From contig CAWZYM010000436.1 of assembly GCA_963966185.1 (NCBI GenBank), positions 1 to 64,000 of the forward strand: DNA of 64,000 nt, written 5' to 3'. Positions 32,586 to 43,637 of the stretch are shown here, one piece after another (the first letter of the stretch is position 1; every line of letters begins with the position of its first letter). Source of the stretch: Rhabditoides inermis (taxonomy: Eukaryota; Nematoda; Chromadorea; Rhabditida; Rhabditidae). Below the pieces are notes generated by a model, which saw nothing but the letters and a program-made list of their open reading frames with translations, was not told where the DNA came from and searched no databases. The position numbers were made by a program, and so were the translations under genes.

Positions 32586-34574
32586 ATGAGCGAGACGCGC
32601 TATGACCTGGCCACTTTCATGGTGCCGTTTTTGAGTGTGCACCGGAGGATGCGAGACGTGCTGGATGCGACCGAACAGTATGACTACGAACTCAGCAAGG
32701 CGCAATTGAAGGCCACGTCGAACACTTCTGCGCTACTCGCAGGATTCGCCATGGTGGGCTCGTCTTGTGTCTTGTCTGTTATTGTTGATCTTGTTCCGAC
32801 TACTCTTGAAATTCTTTGCAACACGCGTTGTAGTTCTTGTGTAGTATCGATGTGTCTCTTCCAACAGCAAAACATTGCAAAAACGCATTTCAACTCATTT
32901 TCCGACTCCAACTATTGTTGAATTGTCTCAAACACCATCAAACTCTGTGATTACCAACTGACCATGATATCTTGGAAACCAATTGAACAATCAAAAATCG
33001 CTGAGGAGATTCTATGAGGACAAGTACTACGGACATCCTGTGAAAGTTTCGTGTCATTAGGAATCTCGGAGACATAGTTATTAATTCTAGAAGCTGTAAA
33101 ACTCTCCTTCATTAGACTTGCAAATGACCCTCATTTCCCTAAAAAGAGACCGCCAAGCGCGCGAGTTGTGGTTGAATGGTCTCGCGCGGGCCGATAACGG
33201 GCTATTGATGCCTCAAATGCTGTCTAGTAAATATTCTGAGAAATGACTGCCGTACGTCGAACGGGGGGATGCCCTATACCTTTCAACTTCAGTACTTCAG
33301 GTAGCCTTGGTGGAGCTGCACTATGACGAAACTACTCCGCGCGGTCTGCTCATTTTACTGGGTGAGTTTTAACGTGTTTGTTTGCTTACATTTGTATTTG
33401 TATATGTTGTTCAACTTGTATTTCTCTATCTCCTTCACAAAAACTCTTATTGTAGTTTTTCTCAGAGTTTACTAACCATGCGAGATTGTGAGATCTGTAT
33501 ATAGTCAAAATCTGGAGGTTCGTTCATGATCATGCGCTCAGTCACTCATTGAGTACCGATTACCGATGTTGCGTCGCGGCCTGAGATCTCTATTTTATAC
33601 TTTCCCCGCGTCTCAGACCAGACCGTTGGAAGATAAAGAGGCGGGTAGCGCACTTTTTGGTTGCGAGTTTTGCGAGTTAGTTGCTAGTTGCGAGAAGAGT
33701 TTCCTATTTCTCCTTCCGCGCCTCTGACTATGCCTATGGGTAGCGAGAGAAACAGGCGGACCTGTCAATTTACTTGTCTCTGCAACCTTCCCCTGCAGGC
33801 GTTGTCACCACCCTTCTCGTCTCTGTCCATCTGCTCGCATTGATGGTCTCCACATGCATCCTCCCATACATGCAAGCAGCGGGGTGCACACAGGACTCGC
33901 CCCATATCAAACTCAAGTGAGATCAGTTTGATTAGTGATGTTTACATGATTCTACAAAAGTAAAAACTAGGTTTTTCTTTATATTCCTGGTAGAGAACGT
34001 TTCTTGGATAGCATTTTGAATGAAATGTTCTAGATATCAAACATTTACAGCATCCTTCTTATATTCAGATTCTTCATCAACATGGCGTGGCTATTCTCCA
34101 ACTGCATTGGTCTCCTTCTGTTTCTCTTCGAAATCGGTGTCATCTACTTCGTCAAGTTCACGGCGGTCGGATACATTTTCGCCGCCTATGTTACTACGGC
34201 GATGCTAGGTGAGTAACTAAATAATACACTTAAAATCTGTTTGCAACGATTAGTGTTTATAAGAGTTTCGCGCGAGAAGAGAATTTTACACTGCTCACTC
34301 TGCACTAGTTACACTGAAAAACGAATGTATCTTGTTTGTTTTCAGTTCCCGTAGTCATCATCTTCGTGGTGATTTCATACAAGATTCACAAGAACCGGGT
34401 AGCGTACTCTCTTGGAAGATTTGGAGACAAGGTAACTAGGACTATACAGTGAAACATATCATCTTTTTCCCATTTATTCAGGTCGATACAATGCAGAAAC
34501 TACTGGAAGTAGACGCCGAATCGCGAAAACCATCACGGGAATTGAAGAAAATGTCGCAAATCAAGATTGTTTGA
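32586..34574 (+). CDS. orai: ORAI store-operated calcium channel, copy 2, complete
   Basis: Exons at 32586-32753, 33301-33361, 33799-33916, 34069-34208, 34346-34431 and 34482-34574 join in phase into 221 residues, with the same exon boundaries as copy 1, so the pair arose by tandem duplication of the whole gene. The N-terminus is MSETRYDLATFMVPFLS. Pore segment ALVELHYDE keeps the Glu106 and Asp110 equivalents; TM3 (FLFEIGVIYFVKF) keeps the Glu190 equivalent and TM4 the Pro245 equivalent. Unlike copy 1, the residue aligned with human Arg91 at the base of TM1 is Asn (ATSNTSALLAGF), and the extracellular/loop parts differ. The C-terminal tail is longer and Lys-rich, ending KMSQIKIV. Intron 1 contains a fragment of the TATAGGG TIR element. 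Confidence 0.93.
33020..33278. mobile_element. Right-end fragment of TATAGGG TIR element
   Basis: Shares with 59662-59840 (inverted) the words AATGACTGCCGTACG, AATGGTCT, CCGCCAAGC, CATTTCCCTAA and the terminal CCCTATA. Left end is missing or decayed. Located in ORAI copy 2 intron 1. Confidence 0.65.
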
Positions 34575-34580
34575 ATTAAT

Positions 34581-34705
34581 GTTTGTTAATTTTATGTACA
34601 AAGTTTGCTTTATAAATTTTTGACAGATCCTTCACACGCGCAACACACAAGCAAACCGAATATAGTGATGAAATAGAGACTATAGAGACGAATATAGAGA
34701 CTACA
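34581..34705 (+). repeat. ORAI copy 2 3' flank, repeated at 43.44 kb
   Basis: TTAATTTTATGTACAAAG..GCAAACCGAATAT..GAGAC blocks recur in the same order at 43440-43570. The region is directly downstream of the ORAI stop codon and presumably 3' UTR. Confidence 0.6.
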
Positions 34706-34747
34706 ACAGCGCGCACTCTCTATATATAGTATCTATAGTCTCTATAT

Positions 34748-34789
<42 letters not shown>

Positions 34790-35164
34790 TTGCTTTCCCT
34801 GTATCTCTCCTGTCTACTCGTCTACTCTCATTTCACTACACTCTCCGCGATTTTCAAGAGACAGTTCTGTCTATCTCCTCTCTCATCCCCTCTCTATTTC
34901 TCTCTCCTAATCCTCCGTTTGTCTCGCAATTCGCGTTACTAATCACCCCATCTTGCGCAAAGATTAAAGCCCGGTTGAACACAGATACACGAGCTCTATT
35001 GCGCTCCGATCTTGAGCTTACTCTCGCTGTCTGCACTCTGACTTCCCCAGCTGTTCGATCGATATCGCGTCTGCCGTGTCTTTTCGGTTCTCAATTTCGT
35101 TCTTTCGTGTTTTTTGTGTTTTTTTTTTCAAATTTCTTGTCATATCAGTATATAAATCGTATAG

Positions 35165-35844
35165 ATGTCGACGGAGTGGGCGTTTGAGCCCACGCTCGAC
35201 GACAAACGCAAGCGTGAGGCTAAAGAAGAGGCGCGTAAACAGCGAGCTTTGGAAAAGGCGCGCGTTCTACTACATAATGAAACTGATATCTGTTCATGTG
35301 GTGATGGTTGCGAGCTTTCTAAGTCGGACTGTCCCCACAGTTACTGTTGTGGGCAGTTGTTCGATGAAACGACGGATCTTACTTCCACTGGCTCGAAGCT
35401 CGCGTCTATGCTTGAAAGCAGTCCGTTCACTCGCGAGCAGGGCTGTATCGCGCGTTCCGCGTACTTTGATGAGATTGTTCTCAGTTCCACGGTATATTAT
35501 TTGTTGTTCTATTAGAATTATGAAGGTTTCATTTAGGTGTTGAATGCGAGTTCTACTCTTTTCGAAATGGGACGACGTGAAGGAGGAGGCATGGGCGAGA
35601 TGGACGCGGAGGATAACAGCGACGAGGAGCGGCGCAATCGGTGAGTGGATAGTTGCATGATTGTGAGACTGATGTTGTATTTAGTCGCTATCGCTACCTT
35701 GCATATCGATTGTTTGTTGCTACTTTGGGCAAGAGGGTGCTAGAGAAGGGGATGCGAGTGCGCCTGCCAAGGTGCGTGGAGCAAGCGGTGCGCCGCAAAT
35801 ACCCTTCTCCTAGCGGAGTGTACCAGGGGTTCTCTATTGTTTAG
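35165..35844 (+). CDS. Free-standing P2X7 C-terminal-like cysteine-rich domain protein
   Basis: Exons 35165-35491, 35537-35640 and 35685-35844 join in phase into 196 residues. After a basic helix comes a Cys cluster (C43, C45, C49, C56, C61, C62: CSCGDGC, then CPHSYCC), then an acidic linker, then RYRYLAYRLFVATLGKR, RLPRCVEQAVRRKYPSPSG and a YQGF end. The order CxC-x3-C...CC, RYxAYRxFV, LPxCVxxxVRxxYPSxxGxYxGF is that of the cytoplasmic zinc-binding ballast domain of vertebrate P2X7. No P2X transmembrane or ATP-binding part is present within or near the gene, so this is a stand-alone cytoplasmic protein. In P2X7 the domain binds zinc and guanine nucleotide; whether that holds here is unknown. 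Introns are short (45 and 44 bp), a compact gene. Confidence 0.82.
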
Positions 35845-36307
35845 GTTTAGATCGTGATTGTAATTGTATGAAAGTAGTATTGATTGGTTTGTTATTCTCT
35901 TACACTTGTTACATGTTGTTTTTGTTGGGTTTTGTGATAAACATTATTGTATACAATAGAGCTGTGTTGTTTTATTGAATCTACTGGTTTGTAACCAGCC
36001 TTTATATCTGAATGCCCTGTTTGAACATATAATGTGTGTGCGAAAATACTTTGATGTTTTACAACTGACATAATCGACGCGACCAGAAGCCGTAGCTGCT
36101 CGGCCAGGTCACAACCTACGGTACGTGTTATGCCGTAGCATATTATATGTTGTTTGTGATATGTCCATTTCTCTCTCCGTCTCTCACTTTTTCTCTACAG
36201 AGGCAGACTGGGTGCGCGATCCTCCGGCCGCAGAGGACAAGCAGACGGACGAGTATATAACTATGTGTTACGTTTTATTTTGATTGATTAGTATCGATTG
36301 CTTGCAG

Positions 36308-36409
36308 CTGATGAGCCTCATCGCGGAGCGGCAGAGAGAGCGAGAGCTCGGCCCCCTCTCCAACATGGGATGACAGGTGTGTGAGCGAGCGAGCGAGAGA
36401 GAGGAGGGA

Positions 36410-36442
<33 letters not shown>

Positions 36443-37203
36443 GAGAGAGAGAGGGGGGGGAGATAGGGGTGATACAGATGGGAGAGAGAGAGGAGATAGG
36501 GGTGACACAGATGGGGAGAGAGAGAACAAGAACGAGATGCTGCAAGACATGGCGAGTATGACCTAGCGTCCGATTCCAGGGGAGGATGGCTGCTTCTCTC
36601 CATCCCTAAAACTTCCGCCGACATCAAGGAGAACAAGGAGAGGAGAAGGACCGAACGGACCGAACCGAACGGACCACGAGTTCTACAGGCACTCGCTGTC
36701 CGGGTTGCCCGTCGTCAAGAACATGTTATCCAGGTGAGCAGCCCTCTGTTCCTGGTCCATACCTCATGTGTTTCGTTGCATTGTAGTGACACGAGGCGCA
36801 ACTCGCTCTACTATGCGCACCGTGCGGGTGTGACGGCAACAGCCGGAAAGGTTTCTGTCGCCGACTCACAGCGGAGAGACGAGAGTAAGGTGAGAAAGAA
36901 GGAGGGAAGGATACACATGCATCATCACCATTCAACATCACCAGTCATAGAACACTGTCTCACAGAGGGAATGAGTGAGAGAAGAGGATGGCAATTAGGT
37001 ATTGCTGGAACAGAAATGTATTTTCATTTTTGGGATACCGTATTCTAGATTCGAAATAAGTAAGATGGAAAGGGGTTGAGCAGTAGATGAGTAGATTCTT
37101 CTTTCACGGATTCCAGGTGGCGCTATTGATGCCGGTCGGGATGGAGCTTACTCTGCCACCCATCGTACCGCTCTCGCTTGCTGGACACGCATACTGGAGA
37201 GAG
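36308..37203 (+). CDS. Unrecognised gene fragment, 4 phase-consistent exons
   Basis: Exons 36308-36376, 36580-36733, 36787-36889 and 37117-37203 have good donors and acceptors and join in phase. The translation contains DHEFYRHSLSGLPVVKNML, then RRNSLYYAHRAGVTATAGKV, then PVGMELTLPPIVPLSLAGHA. If the last exon is not spliced it reads four more residues to TAG at 37214-37216. No family recognised and the start is not found; an exon-like stretch at 36202-36267 (WVRDPPAAEDKQTDEY) may lie upstream. A (GA)n tract fills the intron around 36400-36530. The opposite strand at 37160-37203 also has plausible splice sites, so strand assignment is uncertain there. Confidence 0.4.
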
Positions 37204-37479
37204 GTGAGCATACTGTAGGGTACAGTAGTGTTCCCTATCGCATGTGTGCCAACCGTTCAACCGTGTCGTTCTCACCGTTCAGGCCCCTCAAAAACTACGT
37301 ACTTTGCTTTGTTCAATTGTTTCCAACTTGACGGAAGATAATTATCTTTCTTCCAGACTATCCGTCGCCCTCATTCTCATATCGACGTGGGAGATAGGAT
37401 AAATGAGATGAGGCAGGGAGGGGGAGTGTAGGAGAGAAATTGAACTATGAACAAAGCAAAGTAAAGGAATATAACTAAC

Positions 37480-38013
37480 CTCGTATGGCGGATCGGGGTC
37501 ACGCTTGACAGTCGGGGTGTGATCATGCTGAACACGGGGAGGCCCATCATCCTAAGAAATTTATTTTCAGGCTTCCTATTCCACGAGTGCCAGTTTGATC
37601 AACGGATCAACGTACCCGTCGAGCCTCTTCGTTGCTCTTCGTTTTGCCAGCAGAAGGTCGTCCCACCTTCGATTCCGATTCCATGACCTCGACTGCGGTT
37701 GCCTCACTCTCCTAATAGATTGTTTGATTCCCATTTTGTTCATTCATTGTAATAAATATGTTCTTACTTGGAATGGTACTGCACTCTTATGCAAGTTGTT
37801 TCCGTCTGCCATGAAACACCACGGAGAGAAGTGCGACTTGCACAAAAAGCCGTTCGGGACAGCGGTGCGCGCGCGCAAAGTGAGGTTGGAGACAACTCCA
37901 GAAGCAGTGCAAGAATCTATCCACGTCTCCTTACGCTGGGGATTGTTCACGAAACGAGTGTACCTGTCAGTCAGATCGTCACAGACAACGCAACGTCGAC
38001 GTTGCGCTGACAT
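37480..38013 (-). CDS. THAP-type C2CH zinc-finger protein (partial, 3 exons seen)
   Basis: Reading leftwards, exons 38013-37768, 37711-37616 and 37551-37480 join at phase 0 into 138 residues and continue beyond the last donor. The first exon has the THAP signature: CVVC near the start, a Phe and a Trp in the middle (KETWIDSC), and CKSHF at the end, with about 46 residues between the Cys pair and CxxH. THAP domains are DNA-binding, often transposon-derived. The second exon is acidic with VGRPSAGKTK and the third is Pro/Asp-rich. The ATG lies directly after a TTATTGTAG acceptor-like sequence, so an upstream exon is possible. Downstream exons were not found. A long + strand frame (37571-38095) mirrors this gene and is considered a shadow. 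Confidence 0.55.
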
Positions 38014-38052
38014 CTACAATAAAAATAAGAAACAATATAGTTTGAAAATAAA

Positions 38053-38177
38053 CGTGTTCGACAAGCGTTGGAGCTGCTGTACTGTCCGAACATGATGCAA
38101 ATGATGTGCATGAACGTGCTGCTCATTTCGCTGCAGGACAACGACGACACCGACGAGTTCAAGGAGGACACAACAGT
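38053..38177 (+). CDS. Possible exon, unrecognised (strand uncertain)
   Basis: After ATATAG the + strand reads an open segment with RQALELLYCPNMMQMMCMN, then LLISLQDNDDTDEFKED. It looks protein-like, but the - strand also has splice-bounded open segments here and at 38495-38560 and 38325-38365. Which strand is coding cannot be settled from sequence alone. Confidence 0.25.
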
Positions 38178-39830
38178 TGTTTTTTTTCACGGCAGGAACA
38201 TTCGTTATATATAAAACAACACATAAATAAAAATAATGTATTTATGATAATCATAACATTTCATTTATTGCGTAACAAAAACTTATAATATACCCGCACG
38301 CGCCGCGCCTTGGGCAGAAGGACAGCTTGTTGTAGGTGCTTCCGGTGTTCATCGAAGACATCTGCAATGCAACATGTAAAACATATGTAATATTCAGACA
38401 ACACATTGAATGAATTGTAATAGTTTACAATAAAACTACTTCATCATCACTGTAAACAGCTGATTTACACAAAATGAAAAGATTACGTATACACGCACCT
38501 GATCACGGCGTAAGAGTGATTCCGATGACGGAAGGATTAACAGTTCGTAGACGAACAGTTCCTGTCCATAAAACAATCAAAACAAAGCACTACAATTGAA
38601 ACTAAACATGCAAACAACAAAAATACTCAACTTCGCGACTGTTTCATTGTTGCGCAGCGGTGTTTTCAGAGCGCAACCACCTTTATTCGATGGAAGTGAA
38701 GAAGCACCTGGAATTGTACGAAATAAACATCATAAATAAACACAAAAATACTAAAAATAACGAAAATACGCGAACATATGATTTGACAGAGACGCTGAGG
38801 AAAGCAGCTGATATAGAGATTATTTGGTCCCGTCGCGAGACTGCTGGCCCTGCGCCAGAAGACTTTGAGGCCCCCAGGGGGCGTGGGCGATTTTTTCAAG
38901 AATACAACTTTTATACCGTTCATCTTATCATTAATTTATCAATAAATTAGCATAAATCGTTTATTTTCCGTATATCTCTGTTTACAGGTACTTTAAAAAC
39001 TCATTTCGGCCGCGACTACACAAATACAGATCTTGTACAGGTTTTTCACCAATTTGACTCAGATCCGCTCGCCACAGATCTCGATTGCCCCCAAGCACAT
39101 TGACAGTCTGTGGCGAGCTCGATCGTGAAGCAGGACGCGTCATCTCCAACTCCCCCATCAACTCGCGCGTGTTCGGCGTGCTGGTGTGCGCGACGGCCGT
39201 GTTTGTACTGGTCGATAACGTGGATCTTCGATCTGAGCTCCCACCTCGCCGGCCAACCAGCACACACCAGCAACCTGTCGCTGTTCGAGTGAGTGCGTCG
39301 GGAGAACTGGAGAAGGCGCAACGCCTTCTCGTTTGGCTCATTAGGTTAGAACTCGCGCCAAAATTCTCAAAAAGCAATATTCAAAGGTCATATTAGCAAC
39401 TATGTGAACTCATCAAAGTTATGTGTGTTAGATTCGCACCGTTCCGTAGGCCAGATCCCAGATCATAGGTCGGTGGAATGTTTGTATATTTTCTCCGAAA
39501 GAAGTAATGAGCGATCGCGCGCGCCCATGAAGCGAGAGGCCAGCGTGTGGGTGGTTGGGTGTCGTTTCTCGTCACTCTAGCTGCGAGCTCTCCCCCTGCG
39601 GTCGACCGGGTGCGAGAAAGAGCGCGAGAGTGCGCACTGTTGGCAGTGAGCCTCGTTACCTACACGCTTACCAAAATAGAAGGTCGATTTCGGAGAAGAT
39701 CGATTTCGAGACACCCGATCCCCACGACCCGACACTTGCCGAGTTCCGCCATCCGCACACTATAGTCGGTTTGGATCCTATATGCCATCCGTGACATTTC
39801 ACATGTTGTGCAGTTTTGTGCACCACAACA
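38178..39830. other. AT-rich region with weak exon-like frames
   Basis: Open segments at 38495-38560 (-), 38660-38950 (+) and 39050-39300 (+) were seen. The last changes frame within a hydrophobic stretch and may be a decayed exon. None is supported enough to call. Confidence 0.35.
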
Positions 39831-39854
39831 TGTATGTCATCAAATATCCAAAAC

Positions 39855-39935
39855 GCGTCCATGAATAGGAATCGAACCCATGAGCAGCTCGCAGCGATTG
39901 GGCACTGGCGGCGCACACTACCACTGCGCCATAGA
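39855..39935 (-). repeat. tRNA-like (SINE head) sequence
   Basis: On the - strand CTATGGCGCAGTGGTAGTG (box A-like) is followed by GGGTTCGATTCC (box B-like) about 45 bp later. No acceptor stem pairing seen. It lies next to the 3' end of the non-LTR element. Confidence 0.55.
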
Positions 39936-40012
39936 GGCAGTGGTTGAGAGATCGAAGAGAGAGCACATGTAGCTCCACTAGCCACTTGAGTGTACTATGA
40001 TGAGATACTCCT

Positions 40013-42893
40013 TCAGCTTGCAAGCGCGGAGCCCATCTTTCGCCACAGTGAACGGTCTCGAGCTGCAGTTGCCCACTGCTTGTAGTCGTTCCTGCGCCCA
40101 TAGAACAGTTTTGTATTATTGCGGACAGAATCTGCCCAGCGGGTTGGCGGCCGTCCGGGTTCTCGAGTAACGTTGCGCGGCCTCCAATCGGTAGTCGCCC
40201 GTGTCCATCGCCCGTCCGTCCTCCTTTGTATGTGTCCGGCCCATCTATGTTTGCTACGCGCCATGTGAGAGGTTGGGTTGGTCAACGCGGATCTTCCCGC
40301 ATGTCCTCGCTGCTCAGTCCCTCGTCTCGCTGCCGATAGAGTGAGTATCCCAGCATCTGTCGCTCCATTGCGCGGTGTGCGGTCTGGAAGCGACCGAGCG
40401 TGGTGGTAGTGTAGGCCCACGTCTCCGAGCCGTAACACAGTGCGGGGAGTACGCACGTGTTGAAGAGGTTCGCCTTGAGGTGTTTGTCGTTCAGCGTGCC
40501 CAGTGTCTCCTTGATGTTGCCAAATGCCGCCCATCCTGCTCTCGTTCTCCTTGCCAGCTCCGAAGTGAGGGTGTTCTTTGCGTTTATGGCCCGTCCGAGG
40601 AAGATGTACTCCTTCACCTCTTTGATTGCCTGGCCGGAAAGATGGATAGTCCCAGCGGCAGCCTGCTTGTTTCGGATGAACTGCGTCTTGCCGATGTTGA
40701 TGCGCAGCCCGGCCTTCTCGCTCTTCTTGTTCAGCTCGTTCAGCACCCTTTCAGCATCTGCCGTGGTCTCGGTGATCAGCACGATGTCGTCAGCAAAGCG
40801 CAGATGGTTCAGCTTCTCTCCGTCCACTCGAAGGCCGTAGTCGCTCCAGTCGAGTTGGCGGAAGACGACTTCCAGCGCAGCAGTGAAGAGCACTGGGGAG
40901 ACAGTGTCTCCTTGCTTCACTCCGCGTCGCACAGGGATCTTCAGCTCGTTGGAGAAAAGCTTCAGAAGTAGCTGGTTGTTGTCGTAGCAGTCGGATAGCG
41001 CAGCCAGGTATCCCTCCTCGACGTTGAGCATCTCAAGAGCACGTAGAAGGAATCCGTGGTCGAGCCGGTCGAACGCTGAGCACTAGCGGGGTCTTTCATT
41101 CGCGGGCTTTCTCCACGACCTGAGAGACGGTCTGGAGGTGATCGGCGCAGCAGTAGCCGCTCCGGAATCCGGCTTGCTCTCGTAGTTGTTCGTCTACCAG
41201 AGTCCGTTTCAGCCTGTTCAACAACACCTTGGAATAGGTTTTGTAGAGCAGGCTGAGTAGAGCGATCGGGCGCCAGTTGGAGAGCTTCTCACGGGTGTTC
41301 TTTCTTCGGGAGTAGTACGAGCCGCGCCTTTCTTCAGCTGCCGGAGATGGGAGTCCCTTCCAGGTGAGTCGAGAACAGACGTGCGAGGGCGCGGTGAAAG
41401 TTAGTTCCCCCCGCCTTCAGCAGATCGGCCGTGATGTTGTCAGGTCCGGGGGCTCGTCCTTTCGGCATCTGGGAGAAGGCGTGTCGCACTTCAGATGGGA
41501 GTATGGGGGGGGCACGTTTCCGGGAGTGTAGACTTTCCTCGGGATGAGTAGTCGGTCAGCGTAGAGAGTACTGTAGAAGTCGACGGTGGCCTCCTCGATG
41601 GCGGGTCGCGCGGTGATCATCTGGTCGTTGATCAGCAGTGCCTCCAGCAGGAATCGCTCGGTGGCGAGTCCTCTCTTCGCGATTTTGATGCTCCGACAAT
41701 GCATAGCAGTGTCGCGGAGTATCTCCTCGCGGTACTTTGTCAAATCGTGTTTGAAGGCGGCGCGACACTGGCGAGAGATGATGACGAGTTCTAGCAGCCG
41801 ACTCGGGTCTAGCGCGAGCTTCGCCCTTGTCTTCCTCGTTCTCTCCGACAGTCTCCTTTTCATGTGGTTCGGCCCGGGAGCAGTTGCGACGGCGGCGGCC
41901 TCCGTGTTGATCAGCTCTCGTACGTCGGGTTTAGGCCAACGTGGTTTTCAATGTAGGCGTGCGCTGCATTAGGGGCAAATAGAGTTGCCGGGTGCCGGGT
42001 GCTGTGACGTAGAGGTCGTCGCGGTATACGTAGCCGAGCTCGAAGAAGTCTGTGTCCGCCTCTTATAGAAAAGGGGCGACCACGTCGACGTCGGCGAGTA
42101 GCAGGCGGTTGCTCGTCAGGAAGTGGTCGATCTCGTTGAGCGCTCGTCCGTTGGGCGATTTCCACGTCCACTTCCTCCGGCTCGGCTTTGAGAAAAAGCT
42201 GTTGCCGTGGAAGAGACGGATCTCCTCAATGAAGTCAGTGAGTCGATCGCCCTCCTCGTTCCGCTCTCCGTATCCGTTCGGCCCCACTCTGAACTCGCCA
42301 TGCTTGCGAGTTCCGAGCTTGGCGTTGAAGTCGCCGCAGACGATTTTGTAGCGGGCCTTCTCCTCCTTGTATAGCTATCGCAGGTTGCAGTAGAACTGCT
42401 CCTTCTCGTCTTCCGTCGCAGTGCTGGTCGGCGCGTAGCAGTTGAAGATTGCAACGCGCACATCACCGAACATTAGTGAAAAGTGGGCCAGCCGACTCGA
42501 TTTTACTCTCATCGACTGGACTGCGGACGTAGTTTTACCTGACACCGCAAACCCAACTACTCCACTGCCGTTGCGGCAACGCGCTCCCATCAGAACCTCC
42601 GTCCCGTCTCGTCTTCTCGTCCGCTTCTCTGCCGCCCTCTTCGTCTCCTGTAGGCATATGACGTCCCACTTGATCTTCTCCAGAGTTTCGAATAGCATCT
42701 CCTCCTTGGTAGCATGGGACAGTCCTTGGCAGTTAAGTGTGCAAACATTTAAGTTCCTTTCCGGTTTTGTCGATCTCAGCTCCGGTGATTTCTCGCGCCC
42801 TGCCCTACCCGCTGGATCCCTCGTCGACGGAAGGGAGCGGTTGGGCGCCGGGAACTTGGGCGCATTGTGATTGCGACTTTCCATAGGGTACAT
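40013..42893 (-). mobile_element. Non-LTR (LINE) retrotransposon, decayed copy
   Basis: Read leftwards: an AP-type endonuclease segment at 42893-42375 (LNVCTLNCQGL, DVICLQETK, IFNCYAPTS), a linker frame at 41863-41417, and a reverse transcriptase segment at 41031-40282 with RRGVKQGDTVSPVLFTAALE, the catalytic LRFADDIVLI motif and an INIGKTQFIRNK motif, then a C-terminal part to about 40013. The domains are in three or more different frames with stops between them, so this copy is dead. Endonuclease-then-RT order without a gag-like ORF fits RTE-like or related clades; clade not settled. Boundaries are approximate; no target duplication was identified. Confidence 0.88.
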
Positions 42894-42924
42894 CGAAAGA
42901 TGTTTTTAGCCATGGATATGACTG

Positions 42925-43089
42925 GTGGGTGGCTGGCCCTGCCAGAAAGGAGTCCGGCCTAGAGTCCGGCTTGTTCCCGTGTTCAGTTCAGTCATCCGCG
43001 GAATGCGGACGGCCTATCCAGCGGCACCAGCGTGGAGGCAAGGGAGACGACCATGCGGAAGTCGCCCCAACGGGAGTCGCCGCCATATA

Positions 43090-43145
<56 letters not shown>
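42925..43145. repeat. LINE upstream flank and (TA)n microsatellite
   Basis: GC-rich DNA with a repeated AGTCCGGC word (42951-42973), then an interrupted (AT)n run at about 43084-43144. The TA run is abrupt and lies on the 5' side of the LINE. Confidence 0.8.
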
Positions 43146-43147
<2 letters not shown>

Positions 43148-43439
43148 TTGTATAATCTCATGCACCAGTCACTGCGATATTACCGAGACAGGTTTGTTTA
43201 CTCTTCTTCCTCTCACTACGTTCTCTTCCCCTCGCTCTCCCCTCTTTCTCTTTCTCTATTGTCTGTTCATGTGCTCTCACGTAACTCTCCGATTTTTCAC
43301 TCTCGTTCTCCTCCCCTCCTAATCTTCTCCTGTTTTATGCATTTCATCTTATGTCCACTCTCACGTCTCCGATGCGGTCACAGTAACTTTCTAGAGACAG
43401 TATGTATGCTCGTTTCTATCTACTGATTCATCGATGTTT

Positions 43440-43575
43440 GATAATTTTATGTACAAAGCTTGCCATAGAAATGATTGACACATTCTCCACACAACACACT
43501 TTGTCCAAGCAAACCGAATATTGGGACGAAATTAGAGACGTATATAGAGATTCTAGAGACTAAAGAAATATAAAG
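43440..43575 (+). repeat. Second copy of ORAI copy 2 3' flank
   Basis: Shares TAATTTTATGTACAAAGC/T, ACAACACAC, AGCAAACCGAATAT and AGAGAC blocks in order with 34585-34705. No ORAI coding sequence accompanies it. Confidence 0.6.
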
Positions 43576-43637
43576 AATATAAAGACGAATATAGATACGA
43601 ATACAAAAAAGGCGAAACGAGCGAACTGGGTTCTTTT

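Noticed and set aside
37595..38095. 166-residue + strand open frame
   Set aside because: It is the mirror of the THAP-type gene, whose CxxC...W...CxxH pattern and splice phases are more convincing.
40013..42893. Working retrotransposon
   Set aside because: Endonuclease and reverse transcriptase segments lie in different frames with stops between them, so the copy is dead.
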